Source: Nitrospira sp.
GTDB lineage: Bacteria; Nitrospirota; Nitrospiria; Nitrospirales; Nitrospiraceae
Length of the DNA: 64,000 bases
Assembly (NCBI GenBank): GCA_020697375.1
Contig: JAJFBJ010000001.1
Span: 1 to 64,000 of the forward strand
Direction of reading: 5' to 3'
The notes beneath the pieces were generated by a model that saw nothing but the letters and a program-made list of their open reading frames with translations, was not told the DNA's origin and ran no database searches. The position numbers were made by a program, and so were the translations under genes. Shown here piece after piece: positions 57,833-64,000 of this stretch. How positions within the stretch are numbered: position 1 is the first letter of the stretch; the number at the start of each line of letters is the position of its first letter.

Positions 57833-59068
57833 ATGCCAGCTTTTCTGCTGTTGACCATCATGACCGCTTTGCGGATCCTCAGCCGGAACCGTCTTCGCGC
57901 CGGGATGACCATGCTCGGTATCGTGATCGGCGTGGGCGCCGTCATTGCCATGGTGAGCATTGGTCAGGGAGCCCGCGCTGCGGTCCAGGCACAAATTGCC
58001 AGCATGGGGACCAACGTGATCATCATCATGCCGGGGTCCACGACGGCGAGCGGTGTGCGAGGAGGACAGGGCGGAGCGGTGACATTGACCGTGGCGGATG
58101 CTGTTGAACTTAAAAAAAGAAGCCCCTTACTCTTGGACACCGGGTGGGCCAGGCGGGAAGTGATGCAACTCGTCAACGGGAATCTCAACTGGAACGGCCC
58201 CGTCAATGGCGTCTCGCCCGGCTATTTCACTATTCGTGATTGGTCGTTTATGAGCGGCGGGCCGTTTACGCAGGCCGATATGGACGGTGCGGCCCGTGTA
58301 GCGTTGATCGGGCAGACGATGTTGGAGAACCTCTTCAATCCTGGCGAGGAGGCGATCGGCGCGACGATTCGCATCAAGAACGTGCCGTTCCAAATCATCG
58401 GCGTGTTGGCGCCCAAGGGACAATCGGCTCAAGGGTCCGATCAGGATGACGCCACCTTCATTCCGTTCACGACTGCCGAGCGGAAGGTATTCGGCACCCA
58501 ATTTCTTGGATCGGTCGGAGCCCTGTTCGCGTCAACAGAGCAGAGCGCGGATTTGCCTGAAGCGGTCGAGCACATTCGAGAGGTCTTGAGGTCTCGTCAC
58601 CGGCTCCAAGCCGAGCAGGCGGATGATTTCACCATCCGTACACAGGTAGATATCGGCCAAGTGCAGGAAAGCACGAGTGCCACATTGACGTTCATGCTGT
58701 TGGCCACCGCCTCGGTATCACTGCTGGTCGGGGGCATCGGCATCATGAATATTCTTCTGGTATCGGTGACGGAGCGGACGAGAGAAATCGGGGTGCGGAT
58801 GGCAGTCGGTGCAAAGCGACTGCATATTCTTATGCAATTTCTTATCGAAGCCATGACCTTGAGCCTGCTGGGGGGCGTCATCGGGGTGGCCGTGGGCATT
58901 GTGGGCGCCAAGCTCACGACCGCGATCGCGGGATGGCCGACGATCATTTCGCTCGATACCATTGCCATGGCCTGTCTCTTCTCGCTGGCCGTAGGCCTCT
59001 TCTTTGGGCTCTATCCCGCCAACAAGGCCGCCCGGCTCAATCCCATCGAAGCGTTGCGCTATGAATAA
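57833..59068 (+). CDS. MacB-type ABC transporter permease (FtsX-like)
   Basis: A 411-residue permease with one N-terminal membrane helix (about 26-46, GMTMLGIVIGVGAVIAMVSIG), a large periplasmic MacB_PCD domain, and three C-terminal helices of the FtsX domain including LLVGGIGIMNILLVSVTERT with REIGVRMAVGAK, and the final YPANKAARLNPIEALRYE. This is the classical mechanotransmission architecture. It probably exports peptides, macrolides or lipoprotein-related substrates together with the adaptor and ATPase upstream. Confidence 0.95.
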   Translation: MPAFLLLTIMTALRILSRNRLRAGMTMLGIVIGVGAVIAMVSIGQGARAAVQAQIASMGTNVIIIMPGSTTASGVRGGQGGAVTLTVADAVELKKRSPLLLDTGWARREVMQLVNGNLNWNGPVNGVSPGYFTIRDWSFMSGGPFTQADMDGAARVALIGQTMLENLFNPGEEAIGATIRIKNVPFQIIGVLAPKGQSAQGSDQDDATFIPFTTAERKVFGTQFLGSVGALFASTEQSADLPEAVEHIREVLRSRHRLQAEQADDFTIRTQVDIGQVQESTSATLTFMLLATASVSLLVGGIGIMNILLVSVTERTREIGVRMAVGAKRLHILMQFLIEAMTLSLLGGVIGVAVGIVGAKLTTAIAGWPTIISLDTIAMACLFSLAVGLFFGLYPANKAARLNPIEALRYE

Positions 59069-59141
59069 CGCGGACTGAATCGCTGTCCGTCGGTTCGATG
59101 TGACGTTGGTGCTGGGCAGGATCGACAGGAAGAGGCTGGCA

Positions 59142-60380
59142 TCAACGAACGGTTCGTTCGAACTCAGCGGGCATCGTACCCAAGACCGAGCGAATCCCGC
59201 GAGCCGGCGCCTGTTTGTCCTGATTTGCGAGGTCGATCACGAGCGGGACGATATAGGGATTGCCGGTCGGATCATGAGTGATCGTGATGACCGGCTGATG
59301 CAATTTTTCTGAATTGATGACGGTCACAATGGCCCGCTCTTCCGTGGTGAGCAGGACGTAGCTATAGACGGGATACATGCCCATCACTTTCACGAAAAGT
59401 GAAACCAGCCGGTTCTCGTACCTTCCGTCCTGTGCTTCCTGATAGAGCCGCTGCAGCGACTGGTGCGGCGTCAGCGGAGACGCGCCGCCGAATCCAGTCA
59501 GCAGTTCATCATAGCGATCCGTCACCATCACGATGCGCGCCATGTCCGAGGTGAACGCGCCTCTGCTTTCAACGGGGAATCCGCTTCCATTCAAGTAGGC
59601 ATGGTGCTCCGCCACAATCTGTTCCACGACCGGTGGAAACCCTCCTTGTCGTTCGAGCAAAATGGCGCCCGCGCGCGCATGGGATTCATAGGCCATACGG
59701 TCCTGTCCCGAAAGGACGGCAGAAGTATCATGGATGCGATGGAGGAGAGCGGGTGAAACCTGCAACAGTCCGATGTCGTGCAGAAGCGCACCGGTGGCCA
59801 GTTCCTGGATGGCAAGCAAATCGTACGCGGTGGCATGGGCGAGGATCATCGCAAAGCTACAGGTGGCGAGCGCATGCTGGCTAAGGGACGTGGTCCCGCC
59901 GCGGTCCTGGCTAAAGGCGATGAACAACGCGTGAGTCGCAAGGGCTTGAGCGACCGCACTGATTTCATGAACCGTGTGTCCGGCCTCTTCCGGATCGACG
60001 AGGCCCATTTCAGCGATGCGCGAAAAGGTTGAATGTACCGATCGTTCGAGTTGCTGGCGAGCGGCTCGGGCGGCCTGGAGCTCCTGAAACATCACAGCCA
60101 GGGAGCGCACGGGTGGTGCGGCCGCCGGTGGTGTGGACCCGGGTTGGGGGATCACCTTCGGACTGGTCGGAGGAGGCGTGGAGGTTTCCGGCACGTCGAT
60201 GCCGCGGGCGGGATCGATCTTGAGGTGCTTCACCCCGGCACGCCGCAACCTTTCAATCTGCTCGTCCGTGCGGATCAGAAACGAATGGCGGAGGAACGGC
60301 GAACGAAACCAGGCGATGTCGATCTTTGAGACATGCATGCCGACCCGAAGCGCATCTATGGTGATTGGTCGGTGTGCCAT
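59142..60380 (-). CDS. HD-GYP-type phosphodiesterase domain protein with altered GYP motif
   Basis: 412 residues. The N-terminal DUF3391-like part (residues about 1-65) starts ITIDALRVGMHVSKIDIAWFRSPF. The HD-GYP domain covers about 130-345 and keeps the HD pair in GALLHDIGLLQVSPALLH and the later DRYDEL, but HHExxxGxGYP is HHAYLNGSGFP, so the Glu ligand is Ala and Tyr is Phe. It may hydrolyse cyclic di-GMP weakly or be a sensor. It follows the rusA-like gene by 37 bases in the same operon. Confidence 0.9.
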   Translation of the reverse strand: MAHRPITIDALRVGMHVSKIDIAWFRSPFLRHSFLIRTDEQIERLRRAGVKHLKIDPARGIDVPETSTPPPTSPKVIPQPGSTPPAAAPPVRSLAVMFQELQAARAARQQLERSVHSTFSRIAEMGLVDPEEAGHTVHEISAVAQALATHALFIAFSQDRGGTTSLSQHALATCSFAMILAHATAYDLLAIQELATGALLHDIGLLQVSPALLHRIHDTSAVLSGQDRMAYESHARAGAILLERQGGFPPVVEQIVAEHHAYLNGSGFPVESRGAFTSDMARIVMVTDRYDELLTGFGGASPLTPHQSLQRLYQEAQDGRYENRLVSLFVKVMGMYPVYSYVLLTTEERAIVTVINSEKLHQPVITITHDPTGNPYIVPLVIDLANQDKQAPARGIRSVLGTMPAEFERTVR

Positions 60381-60417
60381 TGAAAGTGAGAGCCGCAGAC
60401 GTGCCGCCGGTTCTGCG

Positions 60418-61077
60418 TTACCTTATCCCATCCTGTCGATCCCGGGGGCGCGATATGAACATTTCCGAGGACGTAGGATCCGTTATTGCCGCGGTAACGG
60501 GATGAGAGCGCTCAGGAGAGGGGAGCAGCGCGACTGCCAAGCGTATTTCCATGCGCGGATTGACCCGGTCCTGGTACTTGTAGAGGTGTGTTTCCACCAC
60601 CCGGTTATCGTTCAGTCCCAAACTCTCGCATAAGGCATCCTGCGCGATCTTGAGTCCTCCATCTGTATCCCGGCGAAGCGAAGATGAGAAGAAAAACAAG
60701 ATCGATAACGAAAGGCTTGCCTGCATGAATGTTTGCCTTAGCGTGTCGCGATGGGGCGATCGGGCAAGCGCGACGAGAATGGACTGACCGACGAGCGCCT
60801 TATAGGCCCGGCCCTTGGCCGAGAGCAGCCGTCGTCCATTGACTGTGGCATATTGATGATTGACACTGGGTGGAACGGGCAGCGTCAGCCCGATCGACTG
60901 TTCCGCTACTATGGCAATGAGTCCAGATGAAGGCTGTCGAAGCGGCTCTCGGCCCTTGAGGGAGGCGCGAGTCAGCTCGAGGTTTCCTGCGGATCTTGGC
61001 GCCTCGTCGGATGGTGGCCGAAAGGATGTGGACCTGAGTGGGATGGGAGTATGTCGAGAGCGGGACAAGCGGCGCAA
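60418..61077 (-). CDS. RusA-like Holliday-junction/crossover nuclease family protein
   Basis: RusA-family proteins resolve four-way DNA junctions. The core residues about 90-190 match RusA: IGLTLPVPPSVNHQYATVNG with the N-terminal strand, KGRAYKALVGQSI, LRRDTDGGLKIAQDAL with Asp-x-Asp and Lys, and LGLNDNRVVETHLYK with the third Asp. The N-terminal 85 residues are unusual and basic. No ATG precedes the domain near mraZ; TTG 61077 after GGCAGG is my choice, 16 bases after the mraZ stop. The start remains uncertain, and a shorter product from a non-ATG start is possible. Confidence 0.72.
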   Translation of the reverse strand: MRRLSRSRHTPIPLRSTSFRPPSDEAPRSAGNLELTRASLKGREPLRQPSSGLIAIVAEQSIGLTLPVPPSVNHQYATVNGRRLLSAKGRAYKALVGQSILVALARSPHRDTLRQTFMQASLSLSILFFFSSSLRRDTDGGLKIAQDALCESLGLNDNRVVETHLYKYQDRVNPRMEIRLAVALLPSPERSHPVTAAITDPTSSEMFISRPRDRQDGIR

Positions 61078-61093
61078 GTGCCTGCCTATTGCA

Positions 61094-61534
61094 CTAGAGG
61101 AGATTGAGAATCTTGGCCATATTTTGTTCGTACCGGTCTTCGGTCTTGGAGATGTACCGTCGCCATTCCGCAGGATTCCAGATTTCCAAACGGTGATACA
61201 AACCCACCAGGATAATTTCCTGGTCTTCATCCATTGGAACGAGCTTGCGAAGGCGGCCGGGAATCAGAACGCGGCCCGCTTTGTCGATGTCCGAGGTGCC
61301 GGCTTCCGACACCACGAAATGCATGAACAGGCGGCTCTGGTCTTCATCCAATGTAGTTTTGGTCCGCTCCAACACCTTTTCCCATTCCCTGGCGGAATAG
61401 ACCCAGAGCGACTGTTCGGCGTTTTTAAGGAACATCACCTGGTTGCCTTCCGCTTCGAGATGTTCGCGAAGCGGAGAAGGGATCAGGAAGCGTCCCTTTT
61501 CATCGACCTTGCAGAGGTATTCCCCGGCAAACAT
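61094..61534 (-). CDS. mraZ: MraZ transcription factor
   Basis: 146 residues with two SpoVT-AbrB-like halves: MFAGEYLCKVDEKGRFLIPSPLREHL and VSEAGTSDIDKAGRVLIPGRLRKLV, each with the DxKGR/DxAGR core of MraZ. MraZ normally begins the dcw division cluster and represses its own operon. Here no mraW (rsmH) or ftsL follows; instead an HTH gene precedes it and a rusA-like gene follows. The start ATG at 61534 is inside a good frame and the length is typical. Confidence 0.93.
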   Translation of the reverse strand: MFAGEYLCKVDEKGRFLIPSPLREHLEAEGNQVMFLKNAEQSLWVYSAREWEKVLERTKTTLDEDQSRLFMHFVVSEAGTSDIDKAGRVLIPGRLRKLVPMDEDQEIILVGLYHRLEIWNPAEWRRYISKTEDRYEQNMAKILNLL

Positions 61535-61550
61535 TATCGGCGTTCTCCGA

Positions 61551-61748
61551 TCAGGATGCTGATGTTGCGCCGGACTGTTCCTGGATCCACTGCTCGATAT
61601 CCGTGCGTGCGAAACGCCAGGCCTTGCCCAGTTTGAATCCCGGCAAGTGACGAGCCTGGATGTGGCGATAGAGCGTGCGAGGGCTGATTTTGAGGTAGCG
61701 GCAGACCTCGGAGACCGTCAGCAGCTCGTTCTTGAGGTCGGTCGCCAT
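61551..61748 (-). CDS. Small excisionase/MerR-type helix-turn-helix protein
   Basis: A 65-residue DNA-binding protein with the HTH_17 pattern: ELLTVSEVCRYLKISPRTLY, RHIQARHLPGFKLGKAWRF and RTDIEQWIQEQ. Such proteins bind DNA as small regulators or excisionases. It is the first gene of the HTH-mraZ-rusA-HD-GYP unit, 16 bases before mraZ, which makes a role in regulating that unit likely rather than in phage excision; no integrase is nearby. Confidence 0.88.
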   Translation of the reverse strand: MATDLKNELLTVSEVCRYLKISPRTLYRHIQARHLPGFKLGKAWRFARTDIEQWIQEQSGATSAS

Positions 61749-61810
61749 AAAGATCCGATTGAGACGTACGTAGGAACATAGGAGCCAGCCACGTAATCAT
61801 GTATGGGCTG

Positions 61811-61839
61811 ATGGTAGGAGACAAGGTCAAGCCTGTCAA
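61811..61839 (-). promoter_or_regulatory. Promoter of the HTH-mraZ-rusA operon
   Basis: On the minus strand TTGACA (61839-61834) and TACCAT (61816-61811) are 17 bases apart in the 114-base gap between fmdB and the HTH gene. The expected start near 61804 is about 55 bases before the HTH start codon. Confidence 0.7.
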
Positions 61840-61862
61840 GTGATTATTCATGACAATGAGTG

Positions 61863-62207
61863 TCAGTCGAAGTCGGAAGAGTCCATTCCATGCGATGCCG
61901 CTTCTCCTGACTCCATTGCCGCTTCGACATCTTCTCCCACGTCTTCTCCCATTTCCTGCCCCATTTTTTTCATGAACCGGGCCATGCTCTGGGGATCGTT
62001 TTCATCGAACCCGCCAAGATGGCTTGGATCGGAGAGGGCTTCAAGCCGCGCTTCTTCCGATTTTGGAGCGGCAAACCTCGACATGAGCCGTTCCATGTCG
62101 AGACTTTGGCAGTGGCTGCAGGTCTGTTGCGGGAGTGTATTGACGCTCAGGACTAACCGACTGGTCCGCTTGTTACATTGCCGGCAGCGATATTCATAGA
62201 TGGGCAT
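61863..62207 (-). CDS. FmdB-family zinc-ribbon protein
   Basis: 114 residues. The FmdB-type start MPIYEYRCRQCNKRTSRLV has the first CxxC, and QTCSHCQS has the second, forming a rubredoxin-like zinc ribbon. The rest is acidic and Met/Asp-rich, including HLGGFDENDPQSMARFMKKM. Family members are small putative regulatory proteins of unknown function. Its start is 2 bases after the comF stop, so it is translated from the comF message. Confidence 0.88.
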   Translation of the reverse strand: MPIYEYRCRQCNKRTSRLVLSVNTLPQQTCSHCQSLDMERLMSRFAAPKSEEARLEALSDPSHLGGFDENDPQSMARFMKKMGQEMGEDVGEDVEAAMESGEAASHGMDSSDFD

Positions 62208-62209
62208 GG

Positions 62210-63004
62210 TTACACTCTCAGTTCTGATCGTCGAAAGGCAGGCTGTGGCAGCGACACGTCCGTAACCATGCCGGCCTCAAGCGAACGGGCGAGCGCGAGC
62301 ACTTGGACGTCTTGCGCGCCGGACTCGCGCAAGATTCTCGCACATTCATTCACGGTCGCGCCGGTGGTGAACACATCGTCGATAAGTAGAATGCTTTTGC
62401 CCTTAATCTCCGCAGGGCTGCGGAGGGCGAAAGCCTTGCGAAGATTGTGAAGCCGAGCCGAGCGCGGAAGCGTGGTTTGCGGATCGGTATCGAGGAGGCG
62501 GATTAAGTTCCGAAAGGATACCGGCCGGCACAAGACGGCGCCGACGCGATCGGCGAGGAGCAAAGACTGATTGAACTCCCTCCTGCGCAGGCGATTGGGG
62601 TGAAGAGGGACGGGCATGAGCAGGTCTGCATCCAGGTGCGCGGGAAGAGCGCGGGAGAGCAACAGACCGAGCGGGTTTGCCAACGACACTTTCCCTCGAT
62701 ATTTGAACAATGCTATGGCGTCTTGAAGCGGAGGAGAGTAGGCATATGCAGCCCAGACCTGTGTATAGTGCGGCTTACGGGTCCGGCAGTCATGACATTC
62801 GTGAGTCGGACTAAAGACCGTGGAGAAAGATGATGCGAAGGGATGATGGCATCGTGAACAAGACGGCCCTTGAAGCGGTCGAATCATTGCCCAGCATTGG
62901 CGGCAAAAAAATGGAGTGGGATCGTCCGTGAGAGGTTGCCCGCAAACGGTGCAATCTGAGGGAAGCAACAGCCGCGAGACCTGTCGAAGAATGCCGGATA
63001 TCAC
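62210..63004 (-). CDS. comF: ComF-family phosphoribosyltransferase-like protein
   Basis: About 264 residues. An N-terminal zinc ribbon is formed by CTVCGQ..FCRQC and SCSRCHH..HECHDC. A PRTase-type domain follows with PVPLHPNRLRRREFNQSLLL and the phosphoribosyl motif ILLIDDVFTTGATVNECARIL. ComF proteins take part in DNA uptake in competent bacteria and are widespread with unclear roles otherwise. GTG 63004 is preferred, as AAAAGG lies about 10 bases upstream; the frame is open to 63193 but that part is unlike ComF. Confidence 0.9.
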   Translation of the reverse strand: MISGILRQVSRLLLPSDCTVCGQPLTDDPTPFFCRQCWAMIRPLQGPSCSRCHHPFASSFSTVFSPTHECHDCRTRKPHYTQVWAAYAYSPPLQDAIALFKYRGKVSLANPLGLLLSRALPAHLDADLLMPVPLHPNRLRRREFNQSLLLADRVGAVLCRPVSFRNLIRLLDTDPQTTLPRSARLHNLRKAFALRSPAEIKGKSILLIDDVFTTGATVNECARILRESGAQDVQVLALARSLEAGMVTDVSLPQPAFRRSELRV

Positions 63005-63217
63005 TGGGGCAGACCTTTTCGCGCACCTGCGGTGAAAGTCGCGTCTTCTTGTCTCGGCTTTGTACGAAAAACCCGGCAGCCTGTCAAGGTTGTAGGGGGT
63101 AAACCGGGTATGGTATAGGACCATTCCGCCTGCATGGGAGGATGCCACGAGGCTTCGACCGAACCGACAACCGCCTGCCGAGGTGTTCTTCATACTTCAC
63201 AGCCAGCTGTTCCCATC

Positions 63218-63925
63218 ATGATGCAAAACCTTGCCCAAACCTTGGTGACGGTGCGGAACCTTTCGAAAGAGTATCACCGGGGACCCACGTCGCTGTATGC
63301 GTTGCAGGAGGTGACTCTCGACGTGAAACCGGGAGATTTCTGCGCCCTGGTGGGACCGAGCGGATGTGGGAAGAGCACGCTTCTCAATCTGATCGGCGGA
63401 TTGGATCAGCCAACTTCCGGCACCATCATGATTGAAAATCAGCCCATGACCCATGCAAGCGCCATGGAGTGGACTCGCCTCCGGCGCGAGGTGATCGGGA
63501 TCGTCTTTCAGGCCTTTCATCTCATTCCCGGTCTGACGGTGACAGAGAATGTAGCCTTGCCGCTCTTACTCAAAGGTGAGCAGGGAAATGTGGTGGCGGA
63601 ACGGGTCGATGAGGTATTGCGGTCCGTAGGCATGGATACTCGCCGTTCGCATCGACCGGGAGAGCTGTCCGGCGGAGAACAACAGCGTGTCGCCATTGCC
63701 CGCGCCATCGCGCATGATCCCAAGCTTATCTTGGCCGATGAACCGACGGGAAATCTCGATTCCAAACAGGGCGCCGATATCATCAAACTATTCCGCGCGC
63801 TCCCGCAACGCTTCGGTCATTCGATCATGCTGGTCACGCATAGCGAATCTGCAGCAAGAGCCGCCGACTATGTCTGGCATATGGAGGATGGCCGTCTCGT
63901 GGATTGCACAAGGCCGGGAGCCTAG
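63218..63925 (+). CDS. Lone LolD/MacB-type ABC ATPase
   Basis: A 235-residue ATPase with Walker [10 protein letters not shown] near residue 46, signature [16 protein letters not shown], Walker [17 protein letters not shown] and H-loop VTHSES. Subfamily features ([10 protein letters not shown]) point to LolD, MacB or FtsE-like exporters. No permease gene is adjacent in the window; the next gene begins a different pathway. ATG 63218 (or 63221) is chosen because the domain starts there; the frame extends to 63134. The partner is unknown. Confidence 0.92.
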   Translation: MMQNLAQTLVTVRNLSKEYHRGPTSLYALQEVTLDVKPGDFCALVGPSGCGKSTLLNLIGGLDQPTSGTIMIENQPMTHASAMEWTRLRREVIGIVFQAFHLIPGLTVTENVALPLLLKGEQGNVVAERVDEVLRSVGMDTRRSHRPGELSGGEQQRVAIARAIAHDPKLILADEPTGNLDSKQGADIIKLFRALPQRFGHSIMLVTHSESAARAADYVWHMEDGRLVDCTRPGA

Positions 63926-63939
63926 GAGAAAGGATCAGC

Positions 63940-64000
63940 ATGGATCTCAGCGTTTCCATTGCGGGGGTGAAGTTTCCAACTTGTTTCATGAATGCGTCCG
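63940..64000 (+). CDS. Start of a dihydroorotate dehydrogenase-like gene, truncated by the window
   Basis: The first 20 residues MDLSVSIAGVKFPTCFMNAS match the N-terminus of class 1 dihydroorotate dehydrogenases, which have a short strand then NPF-x-NASG. ATG follows AGGAGAAAGG with good spacing and lies 14 bases after the ABC ATPase stop. The catalytic parts are outside the window, so the call rests on the N-terminal pattern alone; a dihydropyrimidine dehydrogenase relative is also possible. Confidence 0.65.
   Translation, partial: MDLSVSIAGVKFPTCFMNAS

Noticed and set aside
61551..61748. Small HTH protein as a phage excisionase
   Set aside because: No integrase, attachment repeat or phage gene is nearby, and it heads an operon with mraZ.

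Overview
The window is a GC-rich bacterial chromosome segment made almost wholly of conserved core genes on both strands. Gene content and order (branched-chain amino acid genes beside psd-pssA, a bacterioferritin pair, a TPP-riboswitch thiC-thi4 operon, many small NarL-type regulators) suggest a Nitrospira-like member of the Nitrospirota. This is inference from remembered gene content; no marker rRNA is present. I see no tRNA, CRISPR array, insertion sequence or prophage.

Layout. 1-0.6 kb: RNase P RNA with a near-consensus promoter. 1.1-14.4 kb (+): ilvB-ilvN-ilvC-psd-pssA, a leucine T-box leader, leuA, a cupin gene, leuB, an NHL-repeat gene, asd, DUF2905, spoIID-like and queA, in tight head-to-tail order. 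15.2-21.3 kb: RDD-mreB-mreC-mreD-mrdA-rodA cell-shape operon with its own promoter, then rng, dprA and topA. 26.7-31.7 kb: iron region with two unequal bacterioferritins, decayed sequence, exbD/exbB, a broken Fe(III)-type ABC transporter and fur. 31.8-40.3 kb: small regulators (a Panacea/DUF4065-like protein, two HTH-only paralogues, a NarL-type response regulator, a degenerate receiver) among single genes (M32 carboxypeptidase, O-methyltransferase, EamA exporter, SnoaL-like).

40.3-45.5 kb (-): promoter, TPP riboswitch, terminator, thiC, thi4, a TPR protein, a pseudo-receiver and ygfZ, apparently one thiamin/Fe-S-linked transcription unit. 46.5-54.9 kb: an unrecognised 354-residue protein, nadA, ileS-lspA, uppP and a coiled-coil lipoprotein with a ComEA-like tail. 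55-59 kb: a small pseudogene, a strong hairpin and a MacA/MacB-type efflux set. 59.1-63.0 kb (-): comF-fmdB, then a separately promoted HTH-mraZ-rusA-HD-GYP unit in which mraZ is away from the cell-division cluster. The window ends with a lone ABC ATPase and the start of a dihydroorotate dehydrogenase-like gene.

The best leads are the leucine T-box whose stem I begins at the pssA stop codon, a three-copy intergenic hairpin family, the TPP-controlled operon carrying TPR, pseudo-receiver and YgfZ genes, the bacterioferritin pair with substituted ferroxidase ligands, the decaying iron-import locus, and the relocated mraZ-rusA operon. All family calls are from reading translations by eye; no database search was run.
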